From: Staphylococcus pettenkoferi
GTDB taxonomy: Bacteria; Bacillota; Bacilli; Staphylococcales; Staphylococcaceae
Direction: 5' to 3'
DNA length: 64,000 bases
Assembly: GCF_002902685.1 (NCBI RefSeq)
Contig: NZ_PPRN01000013.1
Location: forward strand, 32,453-96,452
Shown here: piece by piece, positions 45,860 through 55,109 of the stretch
Numbering within the stretch: position 1 is the first letter of the stretch
Layout of the letters: every line of letters starts with the position of its first letter
Program-made: the position numbers and the translations under genes
The notes under the pieces: model-generated
The model's input: only the letters and a program-made list of their open reading frames with translations
Told to the model about the DNA's origin: nothing
Database searches by the model: none

Positions 45860-46588
45860 ATGCCTAACTCAGTTTATGGCTTTCGAGATATCCAGTGGCG
45901 CGATTTCTTACTCATTCCTATATTCATTGTGTCATTTCTTATCTTTTTTATCATAGGTGTTATATATAGTTTCGTTATAGGGAAGAGCGACAGTACCACC
46001 ATGGATATGCTGACTGCTTTAATACAGTTACTTGCTTATGTGGTCGTTGTTTTGAGCTATTACTTTTTACATATTCAGCAATTTCAAACAATCTTAAGTG
46101 ACAATTGGCAGACTTTAAAACGGCAATGGCGGTGGGTGTTAATAGGCTTTGTGGTAATGTTCTTATTGGCGATGTTATACGATCAAGTGATTCAACATCT
46201 TCCGAATAACTGGGGTTATAGTGAAACGAAGAACGAGGAAGCACTGGATCAATTGTTTAAGCAGAAAGCCTTCTTACCCTTTACATTTATTCTCGCTGTC
46301 ATTGTGGGTCCTATAGTTGAGGAACTCGCTTTTAGACATTTACTGATTGGCGAGTTAGGCAAGAAATTCAATTTCATAGCTATGGGTGTAATTTCGGCAC
46401 TACTCTTCGCATTGATTCATTTAGATCCCACGAGTTCGCCGTTCGAGTATGGAGGTTATCTCATTATGGGTGCCGCCATCGTCATTGTTTATTTGAAGAC
46501 AGGGCGACGTCTGATGCCCGTCATAGCGATGCATATGCTCAATAACTTTGTAGCCTTTATCCTCACGTGTATCTCGTTATTTCATTAG
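45860..46588 (+). CDS. CPBP (ABI/CAAX-type) intramembrane metalloprotease
   Basis: The 242-residue protein has about seven membrane helices and all catalytic motifs of the ABI family: VEELAFRHLLIGEL (EExxxR), FALIHLDP (FxxxH) and MHMLNNFVAF (HxxxN/B). These membrane proteases cleave substrates within the membrane, and some act in peptide or pheromone processing. AAAGGAGACG precedes the ATG. Unlike the CPBP protein at 20066-21349, this one looks catalytically intact. Confidence 0.88.
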   Translation: MPNSVYGFRDIQWRDFLLIPIFIVSFLIFFIIGVIYSFVIGKSDSTTMDMLTALIQLLAYVVVVLSYYFLHIQQFQTILSDNWQTLKRQWRWVLIGFVVMFLLAMLYDQVIQHLPNNWGYSETKNEEALDQLFKQKAFLPFTFILAVIVGPIVEELAFRHLLIGELGKKFNFIAMGVISALLFALIHLDPTSSPFEYGGYLIMGAAIVIVYLKTGRRLMPVIAMHMLNNFVAFILTCISLFH

Positions 46589-46605
46589 ATATTGATTGGC
46601 TTGCG

Positions 46606-47298
46606 TTATTCTACTTCTTTTAAAAAAGACTCAAAGTTGTGCATGGTAATATCGTGCGTCTGAATAGTCTTCTGGAAAGAGTAGGCAATATCTTGAATTT
46701 CGCTTACTGGCAACATCGTCGTTTGGCCTGTGCCGATCTCAAAGATAATCGCGTACCATGTGCCATGTTGACATAACATACCGATGAAGATGACGTTCTC
46801 TGTATGCACATCATGGTCGCTTGTCGTATGTTCGACTGCCATGACATTACGTTCAGCGCTATAAATGAGAATGTCAGTGAAGAATTGAGGTAATAACGCT
46901 TCATCATGATCTTCAAATTTAATATAGTTGTCGAGACGTTTCAGCGTATTTCTTAATTTCGTATAGGGGATATTTAAACATTTCTTAATAATCGCTTTGA
47001 TATTCTCTTTAAAAGGTAATGTTGAATAAGATTGACTTTCATTCAATGTTAAGAAGAGGGCGATCATTTGATCTTCTGTGAAATTCATAGTGTATTGATT
47101 GTGCGTTTCAGTGATTTGATAACCGCCGCGCACACCTTGTTTCGCCACAATCTTCACGCCTTGATTCTCAAGGTCGGCCATATCACGCAGAATAGTACGT
47201 TTAGACACATTAAGTGTTTGCGCAAGTTTAGATGCACTCGTTTGGTTGTTCGATTGAATGAGTTCAATAATACGATTCTGACGTTCTCGTTTGTCCAT
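46606..47298 (-). CDS. YafY-type HTH and WYL-domain regulator
   Basis: The 230-residue protein has an HTH_11 domain (RIIELIQSNNQTSASKLAQ, then LNVSKRTILRDMADLENQG) followed by GGYQI and a C-terminal region with a WYL-like beta barrel. Such proteins sense small ligands or nucleic-acid fragments. ATG 47298 follows GGAGGTGTCATC; a GTG nine bases upstream is not used because it overlaps that site. It is divergent from RsaI. Confidence 0.88.
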   Translation of the reverse strand: MDKRERQNRIIELIQSNNQTSASKLAQTLNVSKRTILRDMADLENQGVKIVAKQGVRGGYQITETHNQYTMNFTEDQMIALFLTLNESQSYSTLPFKENIKAIIKKCLNIPYTKLRNTLKRLDNYIKFEDHDEALLPQFFTDILIYSAERNVMAVEHTTSDHDVHTENVIFIGMLCQHGTWYAIIFEIGTGQTTMLPVSEIQDIAYSFQKTIQTHDITMHNFESFLKEVE

Positions 47299-47402
47299 CG
47301 ATGACACCTCCTGTTACCTTTACTATTTACACTTAGTATAGCATAAAACGCGTAACGACAACATTTAAGCGATATTTTGACAAAAAAATTACAAAAAATT
47401 CA

Positions 47403-47440
47403 AGAAAACGCTTACATTCTCTTTTAACATGTGTTATAGT
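47403..47440 (+). promoter_or_regulatory. Promoter of the RsaI-like RNA with cre box
   Basis: TTACAT (47412-47417), 17 bp, TATAGT (47435-47440). AGAAAACGCTTACA (47403-47416) is a cre site on the complementary strand (TGTAAGCGTTTTCT) and overlaps the -35. No open frame follows. Confidence 0.7.
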
Positions 47441-47446
47441 TGTTGT

Positions 47447-47607
47447 AGTAACAAGGGGATAACGAATAAGGTGATTTAGGGGTAGGCTATTACATAATAT
47501 AATAGTTACAATCTCTTGTTCGTATGCGTTACTATTCAAACATCTTCAATATTTATTACTTACTTTCCTTTCTATTTGCCGACTAGCGATGACTAGTCGG
47601 TTTTTTA
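47447..47607 (+). ncRNA. rsaI: RsaI (RsaOG) small regulatory RNA
   Basis: From the promoter above, an RNA of about 160 nt reaches a perfect terminator (CCGACTAG/CTAGTCGG, 47579-47600, then T6). It includes an interhelical pyrimidine-rich stretch (TACTTTCCTTTCTATTTGCC) and G-rich AAGGGGAT and AGGGGTAG segments near the start. In S. aureus RsaI is a CcpA-repressed RNA beside the suhB-like gene, and controls sugar and metabolic mRNAs. Location, cre control and pyrimidine-rich target region fit. I have not aligned the sequences. It fills most of the gap 47299-47709. Confidence 0.8.
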
Positions 47608-47709
47608 AATGTAGATAGACATTGTTGTAAGAGTGCTACATTTCGTGATAGAGAATATGCTAAAATAAATACATTCATACATATAAATCTTAAGTAAAGA
47701 GGTGACATA

Positions 47710-48501
47710 ATGAATCAGCAGTATTTAATCGATTTAGACCAACGTATTCGTGAGTGGTTACATACATTAGATGAAACGATTCCACAACTTATCTCACAGA
47801 TGCATACGTCAACGAAAAAAGATCGCTTCGACTTAGTTACAAATGTCGATCAAACGATACAAGAACAGTTTGAGACATTTCTGGAAGAACATTATCCTGA
47901 ACATCAATTATTTGCTGAAGAAAAGTCCAACGAGCATATTGATGCGCGCTATGGACATACATGGATGATGGATCCAATCGACGGCACAATGAATTTAGTG
48001 AAACAGCAAGAGGATTATTGCGTAATTCTCGCTTATTTCATAGACGGTGAACCAATGCTTTCTTATATTTATGACTATCCGCATCGTCATCTCTATCATG
48101 CAATACGCGATCGAGGTGCTTATAAAGACGGTGAGAAACTTCAATCACCAGCTACAATTGAAATGCAAGATGCGATACTCTCATTCGGAGCACAATTTGT
48201 AAATAATGCAACGTTGCGTGATCTCTTTGATGCATCTTTCAGCCATCGCATTATCGGTTCTTGTGGTCTAGATTCCGTTCGTGTTATTACAGGTCAGTTC
48301 GGTGCGCATTTTAATACGAACCCGAAACCGTGGGATATCGCAGCACAGTTCCTATTTGCTCGTGAACTTGGTTTGAAAATGACGAATTTAAGAGGTGAAG
48401 CGTTGGACTTTACGAAAGCAGGGCCATTTATTATCAGTAACCCTGGATGTCACGAAGCGGTACTAGAGGTGCTTCAACGTGGCGAAGGTTATGAGATATA
48501 G
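47710..48501 (+). CDS. suhB: Inositol monophosphatase-family phosphatase (SuhB-like)
   Basis: The 263-residue protein has the metal-binding motifs AEEKS, WMMDPIDGTMNLVKQ (DPIDGT) and WDIAAQFLFARELG of the inositol-monophosphatase superfamily, needing Mg2+. In bacteria relatives dephosphorylate inositol or other sugar phosphates, and E. coli SuhB also has an RNA role. AAGAGGTGAC precedes the ATG. It is the neighbour of RsaI and the LCP gene, as in S. aureus. Confidence 0.9.
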   Translation: MNQQYLIDLDQRIREWLHTLDETIPQLISQMHTSTKKDRFDLVTNVDQTIQEQFETFLEEHYPEHQLFAEEKSNEHIDARYGHTWMMDPIDGTMNLVKQQEDYCVILAYFIDGEPMLSYIYDYPHRHLYHAIRDRGAYKDGEKLQSPATIEMQDAILSFGAQFVNNATLRDLFDASFSHRIIGSCGLDSVRVITGQFGAHFNTNPKPWDIAAQFLFARELGLKMTNLRGEALDFTKAGPFIISNPGCHEAVLEVLQRGEGYEI

Positions 48502-48548
48502 GTCTTTGGTTGGATACCTAAATGTCTCGTTGGGTATATACTGTTAAT

Positions 48549-48742
48549 TAATAGCTTGACTGCTTTGTCGTGCTTCATTGTTCTTTGCTCATTTACAAGT
48601 AGTGAAATCGCTGCATCTCAATGATTCACTCCGCGCCTCAAGCTGTCACTTAACAGTCTAAAAGCTTGGCAGAAGATAATAGCTTGACTGCTTTGTCGTG
48701 CTTCATTGTTCATTGCTTATTTACATGTAGTAAAATCGCTGC
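48549..48742 (+). repeat. Two direct 66-bp intergenic repeats
   Basis: Copies at 48549-48614 and 48677-48742 begin TAATAGCTTGACTGCTTTGT and end with ATCGCTGC, differing at about four positions. They are 128 bp apart. A longer similarity (CTTCATTGTT, TTTACA) suggests the whole spacer 48502-48898, which has no gene, arose by duplication of an intergenic element. Confidence 0.7.
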
Positions 48743-48898
48743 TTCAAAAATGGGCGCTTTGAGAGTAGTACTACATTTCGGTGTGGCTCACATACTTTTA
48801 ATGAACATAGAAAGCGACAGATAAATAAGATGAAGGAACAAATAGAAAAGTGAATAATCATTAAGAATGAAAATTAAATAAGATAGGAAGTGATGTGA

Positions 48899-49855
48899 GT
48901 GAAACGCTCAGATTACTATGGACAGAAAAAATCAGGTGGCCCCGGTAAAGTATTACTTTGGATTGTAGGGATTATCGTACTCGCACTGGTGCTCTTCGCT
49001 TTGTATATCGGATACAAAGTCTTTGCGGTTGGAGGATCAATTCACGATCCTTTGAATCGTGATAAATCGTCACTACGAAGCGATAAAGTTGAACTAGGGA
49101 AAGGTGACCCTTTTACCATTGCGCTCTTTGGCGTAGATTCAGATGCGAAACGTTCAGCCAATGGTGGCGGTCAACGTACCGATACGATTATGGTACTTTC
49201 AATCAATCCTGAGAAGAAGACCACTGAAATATTGAGTATCCCGCGTGATACGAAAGCTGAGATTGTGGGCAAGGATTCCACTGAGAAGATCAACCATGCG
49301 TATGCATACGGCGGCCCAGATATGGCAGTGAAATCTTTAGAAAAATTATTGAACGTCCCGATTGATCACTATGCAACGATTGATATGGATGGTATGAAAG
49401 ATATGATTGATACAGTAGGCGGCATCGATGTCGTAAGTAACGCGACATTCTCTTATGATGGTCAATCATTTACGAAAGGTGAAAAGACACATCTTGATGG
49501 TAAGCAAGCGATGGCGTTTATTCGCAGTCGTAAAGAACAAGGTGCAGGTGGAGACTTTGGTCGACAAGAACGTCAACAACTTGTCATTCAAGGCTTAGCA
49601 AATAAGTTATCTAGCGTGCGTTCACTCACTCATTTCAATTCATTGATGAATCATGCGAAAGAGAATGTGAAGACAGACTTATCTTTAGGCGACTTAAACA
49701 AAGTACGTAGTCATTATAAAGATGCGAATGAAACTGTTCACCGTCATCAACTTGAAGGTTCTGGTGGTATCGAAGATGATGGCTTGTACTACTTCCACCC
49801 AAGTGACAGTTCACTTCAAGAGAATTCTCAAGCAATTACCTCTAATTTAAATTAG
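48899..49855 (+). CDS. LytR-CpsA-Psr (LCP) family cell-wall glycopolymer ligase
   Basis: The 318-residue protein has one N-terminal membrane helix (residues 20-41) then an extracellular LCP domain: LFGVDSDAKRSANGGGQRTDTIMV in outline (key R and D), ILSIPRDTKAEI, INHAYAYGGP and FIRSRKEQGAGGDFGRQ. LCP enzymes attach wall teichoic acid or other polymers to peptidoglycan. It starts with GTG 48899, preceded by AGGAAGTGATG. An ortholog stands beside suhB and fdhA in S. aureus. Confidence 0.9.
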   Translation: MKRSDYYGQKKSGGPGKVLLWIVGIIVLALVLFALYIGYKVFAVGGSIHDPLNRDKSSLRSDKVELGKGDPFTIALFGVDSDAKRSANGGGQRTDTIMVLSINPEKKTTEILSIPRDTKAEIVGKDSTEKINHAYAYGGPDMAVKSLEKLLNVPIDHYATIDMDGMKDMIDTVGGIDVVSNATFSYDGQSFTKGEKTHLDGKQAMAFIRSRKEQGAGGDFGRQERQQLVIQGLANKLSSVRSLTHFNSLMNHAKENVKTDLSLGDLNKVRSHYKDANETVHRHQLEGSGGIEDDGLYYFHPSDSSLQENSQAITSNLN

Positions 49856-49866
49856 TTTCATACGAT

Positions 49867-49901
49867 GACCATCTCTCTCATTACGAGGGAGGTGGTTTTT
49901 T
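49867..49901 (+). terminator. Terminator of the LCP gene
   Basis: ACCATCTCTCTC pairs with GAGGGAGGTGGT, followed by TTTTTT. Confidence 0.85.
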
Positions 49902-50051
49902 GCTTTGAGAAGCGTTGCTAGATGGAAGTACATCGACTTCTTCTTTTAGGAAGAAAAGTTCTACAACGTATACAATATTAAGATGTTATAAGAAAGCGAA
50001 GACCCATGAAATATAGCTTTTTTAACCTGACTATATAAGTTCTCTGCCCCT

Positions 50052-50080
50052 TTGTATTTGATAATGATAATCATTTATGT
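50052..50080 (+). promoter_or_regulatory. Fur box in the fdhA upstream region
   Basis: TTGATAATGATAATCATT (50059-50076) agrees with the 19-bp Fur consensus at most positions. TTGTAT (50052-50057), 17 bp, TTATGT (50075-50080) is a plausible promoter around it. The fdhA start is 200 bp further, so a long leader or a separate iron-regulated RNA on either strand is possible. A short hairpin (GAGTAT/ATACTC near 50160-50175) lies downstream. The gap 49856-50280 holds nothing else. Confidence 0.6.
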
Positions 50081-50280
50081 CGCACAAGATATAGCCAAGT
50101 TTGCTTAATTAAAATTTATTAATAAAACCGTGTGTAAACACTTAACATTTTACATATATGAGTATAGAATATACTCAAGGCATTCTGTTTTTATACATGA
50201 GTGGGCATTGTTAAAAAGAGAATCGACAACGCTTAGCAGATATAACACGGGCATTAATATATATATTAGGGGTGAATTGC

Positions 50281-53235
50281 ATGCAAGAGCATTTGATTGT
50301 CACGCTAGATGGCAAAGATTATCTTGTTGAACCTGGAACAAACTTATTAGAATTCATCAAATCGCAGAACACATTTGTGCCTTCGATTTGTTATAACGAA
50401 TCATTGGGACCAATCCAAACATGTGATACGTGTACAGTTGAAATTGACGGAGAAATTCAACGTGCGTGTAGCACTATCGTGGATCGTCCAATGGTGGTCA
50501 ATACTCAGAACGATCGTGTACAAACAAGTCAGAAAGAAGCACTCGATCGCATTTTAGAAAAACACCAATTGTATTGTACAGTATGTGACTATAATAACGG
50601 CGACTGTGAAATACATAATACGATGGATCAGTGGGGTCTTGAGCATCAAACATACGAGTACAAAGAGAAACCATATGAGAAAGATTACGGCCCATTCTAC
50701 CGTTATGATCCTAACCAATGTATCCTTTGCGGACGTTGTGTAGAGGTGTGTCAGGACGTTCAAGTTAATGAAACGTTAACGATTGACTGGGAAAGACAAC
50801 AACCACGTGTAATTTGGGATAATGATGTTTCAATTAACGACTCATCTTGTGTGGGCTGTGGTCAATGTGCGACAGTTTGTCCATGTAACGCGATGATGGA
50901 AGTGAACATGGAAGGTAACGCAGGTTACATGACAGATTTAGAACCAGGCTCATTAGCAGCTATGATTGATTTAACTAAAAAGGCAGAACCAGGCTATGGT
51001 CCATTATTCGCAGTTTCAGACTCAGAAGCGGCGATGCGTGAAGAACGTATCAAGAAGACGAAGACAGTATGTACATACTGCGGTGTAGGCTGCTCATTTG
51101 ATGTTTGGACGAAAGGTCGCGAAGTCCTTAAAGTTCAACCTCAACATGAATCACCTGCGAACCAAATTTCATCTTGTGTTAAAGGTAAATTTGGTTGGGA
51201 TTACACAGACTCTGAAGATCGCTTAACGAAACCACTTGTACGTAAAGGTGACGAATTTGTTGAAGTTGAGTGGGACGAAGCACTTAAAGTGATCAGTGAT
51301 AACTTCACTAAGATTAAGAATGAAAAAGGCGCAAGTCACTTATCATTCATTTCTTCTTCTAAAGCAACAAACGAAGAATCTTATTTAATGCAGAAATTAG
51401 CGCGTCAAGTTGTAGGTACGAATAACGTCGACAACTGTTCACGTTATTGCCAAGCACCTGCGACGAAAGGACTCTTCCGTACTGTAGGTCACGGTGGGGA
51501 CTCTGGCTCAATCTCAGACTTAGCGCGTGCGAGCATGGTTGTGCTCATCGGTACAAATACTGCAGAGGCACACCCAGTTATCGCTTCTAAGATCAAACGT
51601 GGTCAGAAGTTATTTAACAACACGTTAAACGTCTTCGATATCCGTAAACACGAAATGGCGCAACGTGCAGATAACTTCTATCAACCGAAGCCAGGTACTG
51701 ACCTTGTATGGTTATCTGCAGTAACGAAATACATCATCGATCAAGATAAACATGACAAAGCGTTTATCGATGAATGGGTAGACGACTTCGATGAGTACTA
51801 CAAATCATTAGAAGACTTCACTATGGAATTTGCGGAAGAAACAACAGGCATTCCGAAAGAAGATTTAATCGACTTTGCAGAACAAGTCATTGCGGCTGAA
51901 TCTGTATCAATCTGCTGGGCAATGGGTGTAACACAACAAGACATCGGTAGTGATACATCTACTGCAATTTCAAACTTACTCTTAACTACAGGTAACTACC
52001 GTCGTCCAGGTACAGGCGCTTACCCATTACGTGGTCATAACAACGTTCAAGGTTGTAGTGATATGGGTAGTATGCCGGACCAATTCCCTGGTTATCAGAA
52101 AGTGGACGATGACGTGGTTCGTGCGAAATTCGAACGTGAATATGGCGTAGAAATTCCTGCAGAACCAGGTCGCGACAATCACCAAATGATGGAAGGTATT
52201 CACAACGACGAAATCCATGCTTTATATCTTTACGGTGAAGATACAGGTATTGTTGACTCTAACATTAACTTTGTTCAAGCTGCTTTAGAAAAAGTAGACT
52301 TCTTAGTCGTACAAGATGCTTTCTTCACTTTCACAGCAACATATGCGGATGTTGTATTACCAGCAAGTCCAGCGTTAGAGAAGACAGGTACTTTTACTAA
52401 TACTGAACGTCGTATCCAACGTATCTATCAAGGACTTGAACCTAAGGGAGACTCACTTCCTGACTGGCAAATCATCCAAGCGATTGCGAAAGAAATGGGC
52501 TACGATTGGGGTTACACTCACCCATCTCAAATCATGGATGAAATCGCACGTTTAACACCACTATATTCTGGTGTGAACTACGAACGCCTCGAAGGCTACA
52601 ACAGTTTACAATGGCCAGTAGCGGAAGATGGTACAGACGAGCCAACGCTTTACATGAATGGCTTCAACTTCGAGAACAAAAAAGCGAAGTTCTTCCCATT
52701 AACATTCGACAACTTCTATAAAGAAAGTGAAGAATACGACTTACATGTTAACAACGGTCGTCTTCTTGAACACTTCCACGAAGGTAACATGACTTACCGC
52801 GTGAAAGGTTTAGAGTACAAGATGCCAAACGCATTCGTTGAAGTATCTCCTGAACTCGCTGAAGACCGTGGCTTACACGAAGGTGCAGAGGTCAAATTGA
52901 TTTCTGATGCAGGTGAAGCTGAACTCGTCGTTCATATTACTGATCGCGTAAAAGGTAAGCAAATTTACATTCCGTTGAACAATAATGCGATGTTAAACGG
53001 TGATATCAATGCAATTAACGCATTGACAAACAGTGACGTTGATAAAGATACAGATACACCATCTTACAAACGTACAAGTTGTCGTATGGAAATTAAGACA
53101 CGTAAAGGTAAGTCACCATTGAACCCAACTAACTTCCGTGTCAATAAACAACGCAAACCACAATACAGTGTTCAAGTGCAAAATAAATGGAATCGTGAAG
53201 ATTACGTATTCCCAGGAAGTCAGGTGGATCAATAA
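50281..53235 (+). CDS. fdhA: NAD-linked formate dehydrogenase, catalytic molybdo-iron-sulfur subunit
   Basis: The 984-residue enzyme oxidises formate to CO2. It has an N-terminal 2Fe-2S domain ([21 protein letters not shown] in outline; key Cys), two 4Fe-4S sets ([28 protein letters not shown]), then the molybdopterin core with [13 protein letters not shown]. The residue occupying the selenocysteine place of E. coli FdhF is Cys390 (CSRYCQAPA), with HPVIASKIK after it. ATG 50281 follows GGGGTG; the overlapping upstream GTG at 50272 is part of that site. Length equals S. aureus FdhA. Confidence 0.95.
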   Translation: MQEHLIVTLDGKDYLVEPGTNLLEFIKSQNTFVPSICYNESLGPIQTCDTCTVEIDGEIQRACSTIVDRPMVVNTQNDRVQTSQKEALDRILEKHQLYCTVCDYNNGDCEIHNTMDQWGLEHQTYEYKEKPYEKDYGPFYRYDPNQCILCGRCVEVCQDVQVNETLTIDWERQQPRVIWDNDVSINDSSCVGCGQCATVCPCNAMMEVNMEGNAGYMTDLEPGSLAAMIDLTKKAEPGYGPLFAVSDSEAAMREERIKKTKTVCTYCGVGCSFDVWTKGREVLKVQPQHESPANQISSCVKGKFGWDYTDSEDRLTKPLVRKGDEFVEVEWDEALKVISDNFTKIKNEKGASHLSFISSSKATNEESYLMQKLARQVVGTNNVDNCSRYCQAPATKGLFRTVGHGGDSGSISDLARASMVVLIGTNTAEAHPVIASKIKRGQKLFNNTLNVFDIRKHEMAQRADNFYQPKPGTDLVWLSAVTKYIIDQDKHDKAFIDEWVDDFDEYYKSLEDFTMEFAEETTGIPKEDLIDFAEQVIAAESVSICWAMGVTQQDIGSDTSTAISNLLLTTGNYRRPGTGAYPLRGHNNVQGCSDMGSMPDQFPGYQKVDDDVVRAKFEREYGVEIPAEPGRDNHQMMEGIHNDEIHALYLYGEDTGIVDSNINFVQAALEKVDFLVVQDAFFTFTATYADVVLPASPALEKTGTFTNTERRIQRIYQGLEPKGDSLPDWQIIQAIAKEMGYDWGYTHPSQIMDEIARLTPLYSGVNYERLEGYNSLQWPVAEDGTDEPTLYMNGFNFENKKAKFFPLTFDNFYKESEEYDLHVNNGRLLEHFHEGNMTYRVKGLEYKMPNAFVEVSPELAEDRGLHEGAEVKLISDAGEAELVVHITDRVKGKQIYIPLNNNAMLNGDINAINALTNSDVDKDTDTPSYKRTSCRMEIKTRKGKSPLNPTNFRVNKQRKPQYSVQVQNKWNREDYVFPGSQVDQ

Positions 53236-53705
53236 TGGCAGAACGTATTACTAAGATTAGACGTGTCGAGAAACCGAAGGAACAAGTGAAACAAGAGAAC
53301 TTAGAAGAAGTGACATCAGCGATTTCCGAGAATAAAGAAAGTATTCTTAAAGCGATTAATCTCGTGAGTGCGCTCGATGATGCGAAGATCTTAGATGCTT
53401 TATCTGGCATGGTCAAAGGTCGCGGTGTCATTGCGAATAAATTTGCGACTGAGTTAAATAAAGAACAATATACAGGTTTAATTTCAAACATGGCATCACT
53501 CGTCTTCTTACTTGGTGACTTAGATGTAAACGATTTGAGTCATGTGCTTAATAAAGTGAACAGAGGGTTACGTGTGGCGAACTCAGCTAACCCTAATCAG
53601 AAGACATCAATCACTGGACTTTTCAAAGTGTTGCGTGACGATGAAATTAACCGCGGTTTAACTTACATGTTGAACTTATTAAAAGGTATGTCTCGCGAAG
53701 AGTAA
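53235..53705 (+). CDS. DUF1641 protein, partner of formate dehydrogenase
   Basis: This 156-residue protein starts on the final base of the fdhA stop (TAATG), so it is coupled to it. It is mostly helical, with the DUF1641 segments ILKAINLVSALDDAKILDALSG and SLVFLLGDLDV, and a Lys-rich start. A DUF1641 gene accompanies fdhA-type genes in Bacillus (yrhE-yrhD), so it probably aids assembly or activity. AGTCAGGTGGATC serves as ribosome site. Confidence 0.88.
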   Translation: MAERITKIRRVEKPKEQVKQENLEEVTSAISENKESILKAINLVSALDDAKILDALSGMVKGRGVIANKFATELNKEQYTGLISNMASLVFLLGDLDVNDLSHVLNKVNRGLRVANSANPNQKTSITGLFKVLRDDEINRGLTYMLNLLKGMSREE

Positions 53706-53782
53706 GTCGCGGACGTGACTGCACTATAGAATAAGAAGCGCTTATGTAATGTTGGGTTAACTTAAATCAATACTATTTAGTA

Positions 53783-53822
53783 GAAAGCTGTCGGCAGGAA
53801 GCATCTTGCCGATAGCTTTTCT
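53783..53822 (+). terminator. Terminator of fdhA operon
   Basis: AAAGCTGTCGGCA pairs with TGCCGATAGCTTT (one mismatch), followed by TCTC; the T-run is short. Confidence 0.65.
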
Positions 53823-53950
53823 CTATGTCGACGGTGAGCAAGTCTTTTACTACAGCGAGGAATAAACGTCGTCGAGAGGTTAGGAGATATGGTACAATTT
53901 GAGTAATATAATCAATGTAGAAATGGGAGGGAAGACCTATTAATCCACAA

Positions 53951-54181
53951 ATGATGAAAGTACTGTCGATTATTTCTAACATCTTTCTCGTCATCGGCAT
54001 CATCTTACTCGTCATGAAGAATCTCGTTATGGCCATCACGATGTTCGTCGTCTCATTGGCGATTAGTTTAGTGATGTTTAATGTCTTCTTTAGACATCGT
54101 ACGGGTATGAAGGTCGTCATCAATATTTCGTTTGCGATTGTGTTGATTGCGATTATGGTCGCATTCTTCGTACTGAAATAG
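53951..54181 (+). CDS. Small membrane protein with questionable start (possible ATT initiation)
   Basis: The conservative ATG is 53951, giving 76 residues with two hydrophobic segments (LSIISNIFLVIGIILLVMK and IVLIAIMVAFFVLK). The only good ribosome site, GGGAGG at 53925-53930, lies 20 bases from that ATG but 8 bases from an in-frame ATT at 53939, which would add NPQM after an initiator Met. Function unknown. It precedes the glucosaminidase gene by 27 bp, so probably cotranscribed. Confidence 0.7.
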   Translation: MMKVLSIISNIFLVIGIILLVMKNLVMAITMFVVSLAISLVMFNVFFRHRTGMKVVINISFAIVLIAIMVAFFVLK

Positions 54182-54208
54182 AGTAAGGGAAGAGGAGCGC
54201 GAGTTAAG

Positions 54209-54985
54209 ATGGAATGGATGAAGAAACGAGCTACACTTCTCGTTGCCGCTGGGTTACTCGTCATCTTTGCGATACTGTTCGTAATCTATGATACATCATT
54301 GTTTGAGCACCGTAAGATGCATACCTTTGACGAGGCGGTAGAGAAGCAGACAAGTGACGGTGTGATTAATACGAAAGAGAAAGACGGGCGCTTCGTGAAT
54401 GCATCGAAGAAAGATGTTGAAGAAGCGATGGCCGTAGATAGTCAGCATCATAATCTAAAGCACATGGATATCTCTGAGAAAGTGCCTTTGAGTAAAAGTG
54501 AAGTCAATCGTCTACTGAAAGGTAAAGGTGTTCTCGAAGGGCAAGGTCAAGCCTTCTTAGATGCGCAAGATAAATACGAAGTCAACGCACTTTATTTAGT
54601 GAGTCACGCGTTGGTGGAAACAGGTAACGGGCAATCTGAACTTGCACATGGACTTAAGTCAGGCCACGAGCGTTACTACAATTTCTTCGGTATCGGTGCT
54701 TTCGATGCGAATGCGTTAAAGCATGGTAATAGTTATGCGAAGAAAGAGAAGTGGACTTCCCCACGTAAAGCAATTATTGGTGGTGCACGTTTCGTTCGCT
54801 ACAATTACTTTAAACACCATCAATTGTCTCTTTATCAGATGCGTTGGAACCCTCAGAATCCTGGTACAAATCAGTATGCCAGTGATATTGATTGGGATGA
54901 TAACATTGCTCAGTTGATGGCAAGATATTATGATAAATATGGGATAAAGAAAGATCATATTCATAAAGATTACTATAAAAAGTAA
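54209..54985 (+). CDS. Membrane-anchored N-acetylglucosaminidase (SagA-like)
   Basis: The 258-residue protein has one N-terminal membrane helix (residues 7-27) and a C-terminal glucosaminidase domain, with the lysozyme-like SHALVETGNGQSELAHG (catalytic Glu) and YYNFFGIGAFD. The Bax/FlgJ-type glucosaminidase fold is clear. In S. aureus the single-domain glucosaminidase SagA sits near fdhA and trims glycan strands during wall growth. GAAGAGGAGCGCGAG precedes the ATG. Confidence 0.88.
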   Translation: MEWMKKRATLLVAAGLLVIFAILFVIYDTSLFEHRKMHTFDEAVEKQTSDGVINTKEKDGRFVNASKKDVEEAMAVDSQHHNLKHMDISEKVPLSKSEVNRLLKGKGVLEGQGQAFLDAQDKYEVNALYLVSHALVETGNGQSELAHGLKSGHERYYNFFGIGAFDANALKHGNSYAKKEKWTSPRKAIIGGARFVRYNYFKHHQLSLYQMRWNPQNPGTNQYASDIDWDDNIAQLMARYYDKYGIKKDHIHKDYYKK

Positions 54986-55109
54986 TAAGTGATATATCAG
55001 AGAGGGCGTTGCTACAGCAGATAGTGAATCGAAATAGCTTTGCCCTCTCTAATTGTGCGAGCGATTGTGATAGAATGTGAGTGAACATATTAATTGAGGT
55101 GTTTGGAAT

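Noticed and set aside
47333..47539. 68-codon frame on the minus strand
   Set aside because: It is antisense to the RsaI RNA and its promoter, with no ribosome site.
48549..48742. CRISPR array
   Set aside because: Only two units of 66 bp with no third copy and no cas genes.
50272..50280. Upstream GTG start for fdhA
   Set aside because: It overlaps the GGGGTG ribosome site; ATG 50281 gives the family length of 984 residues.
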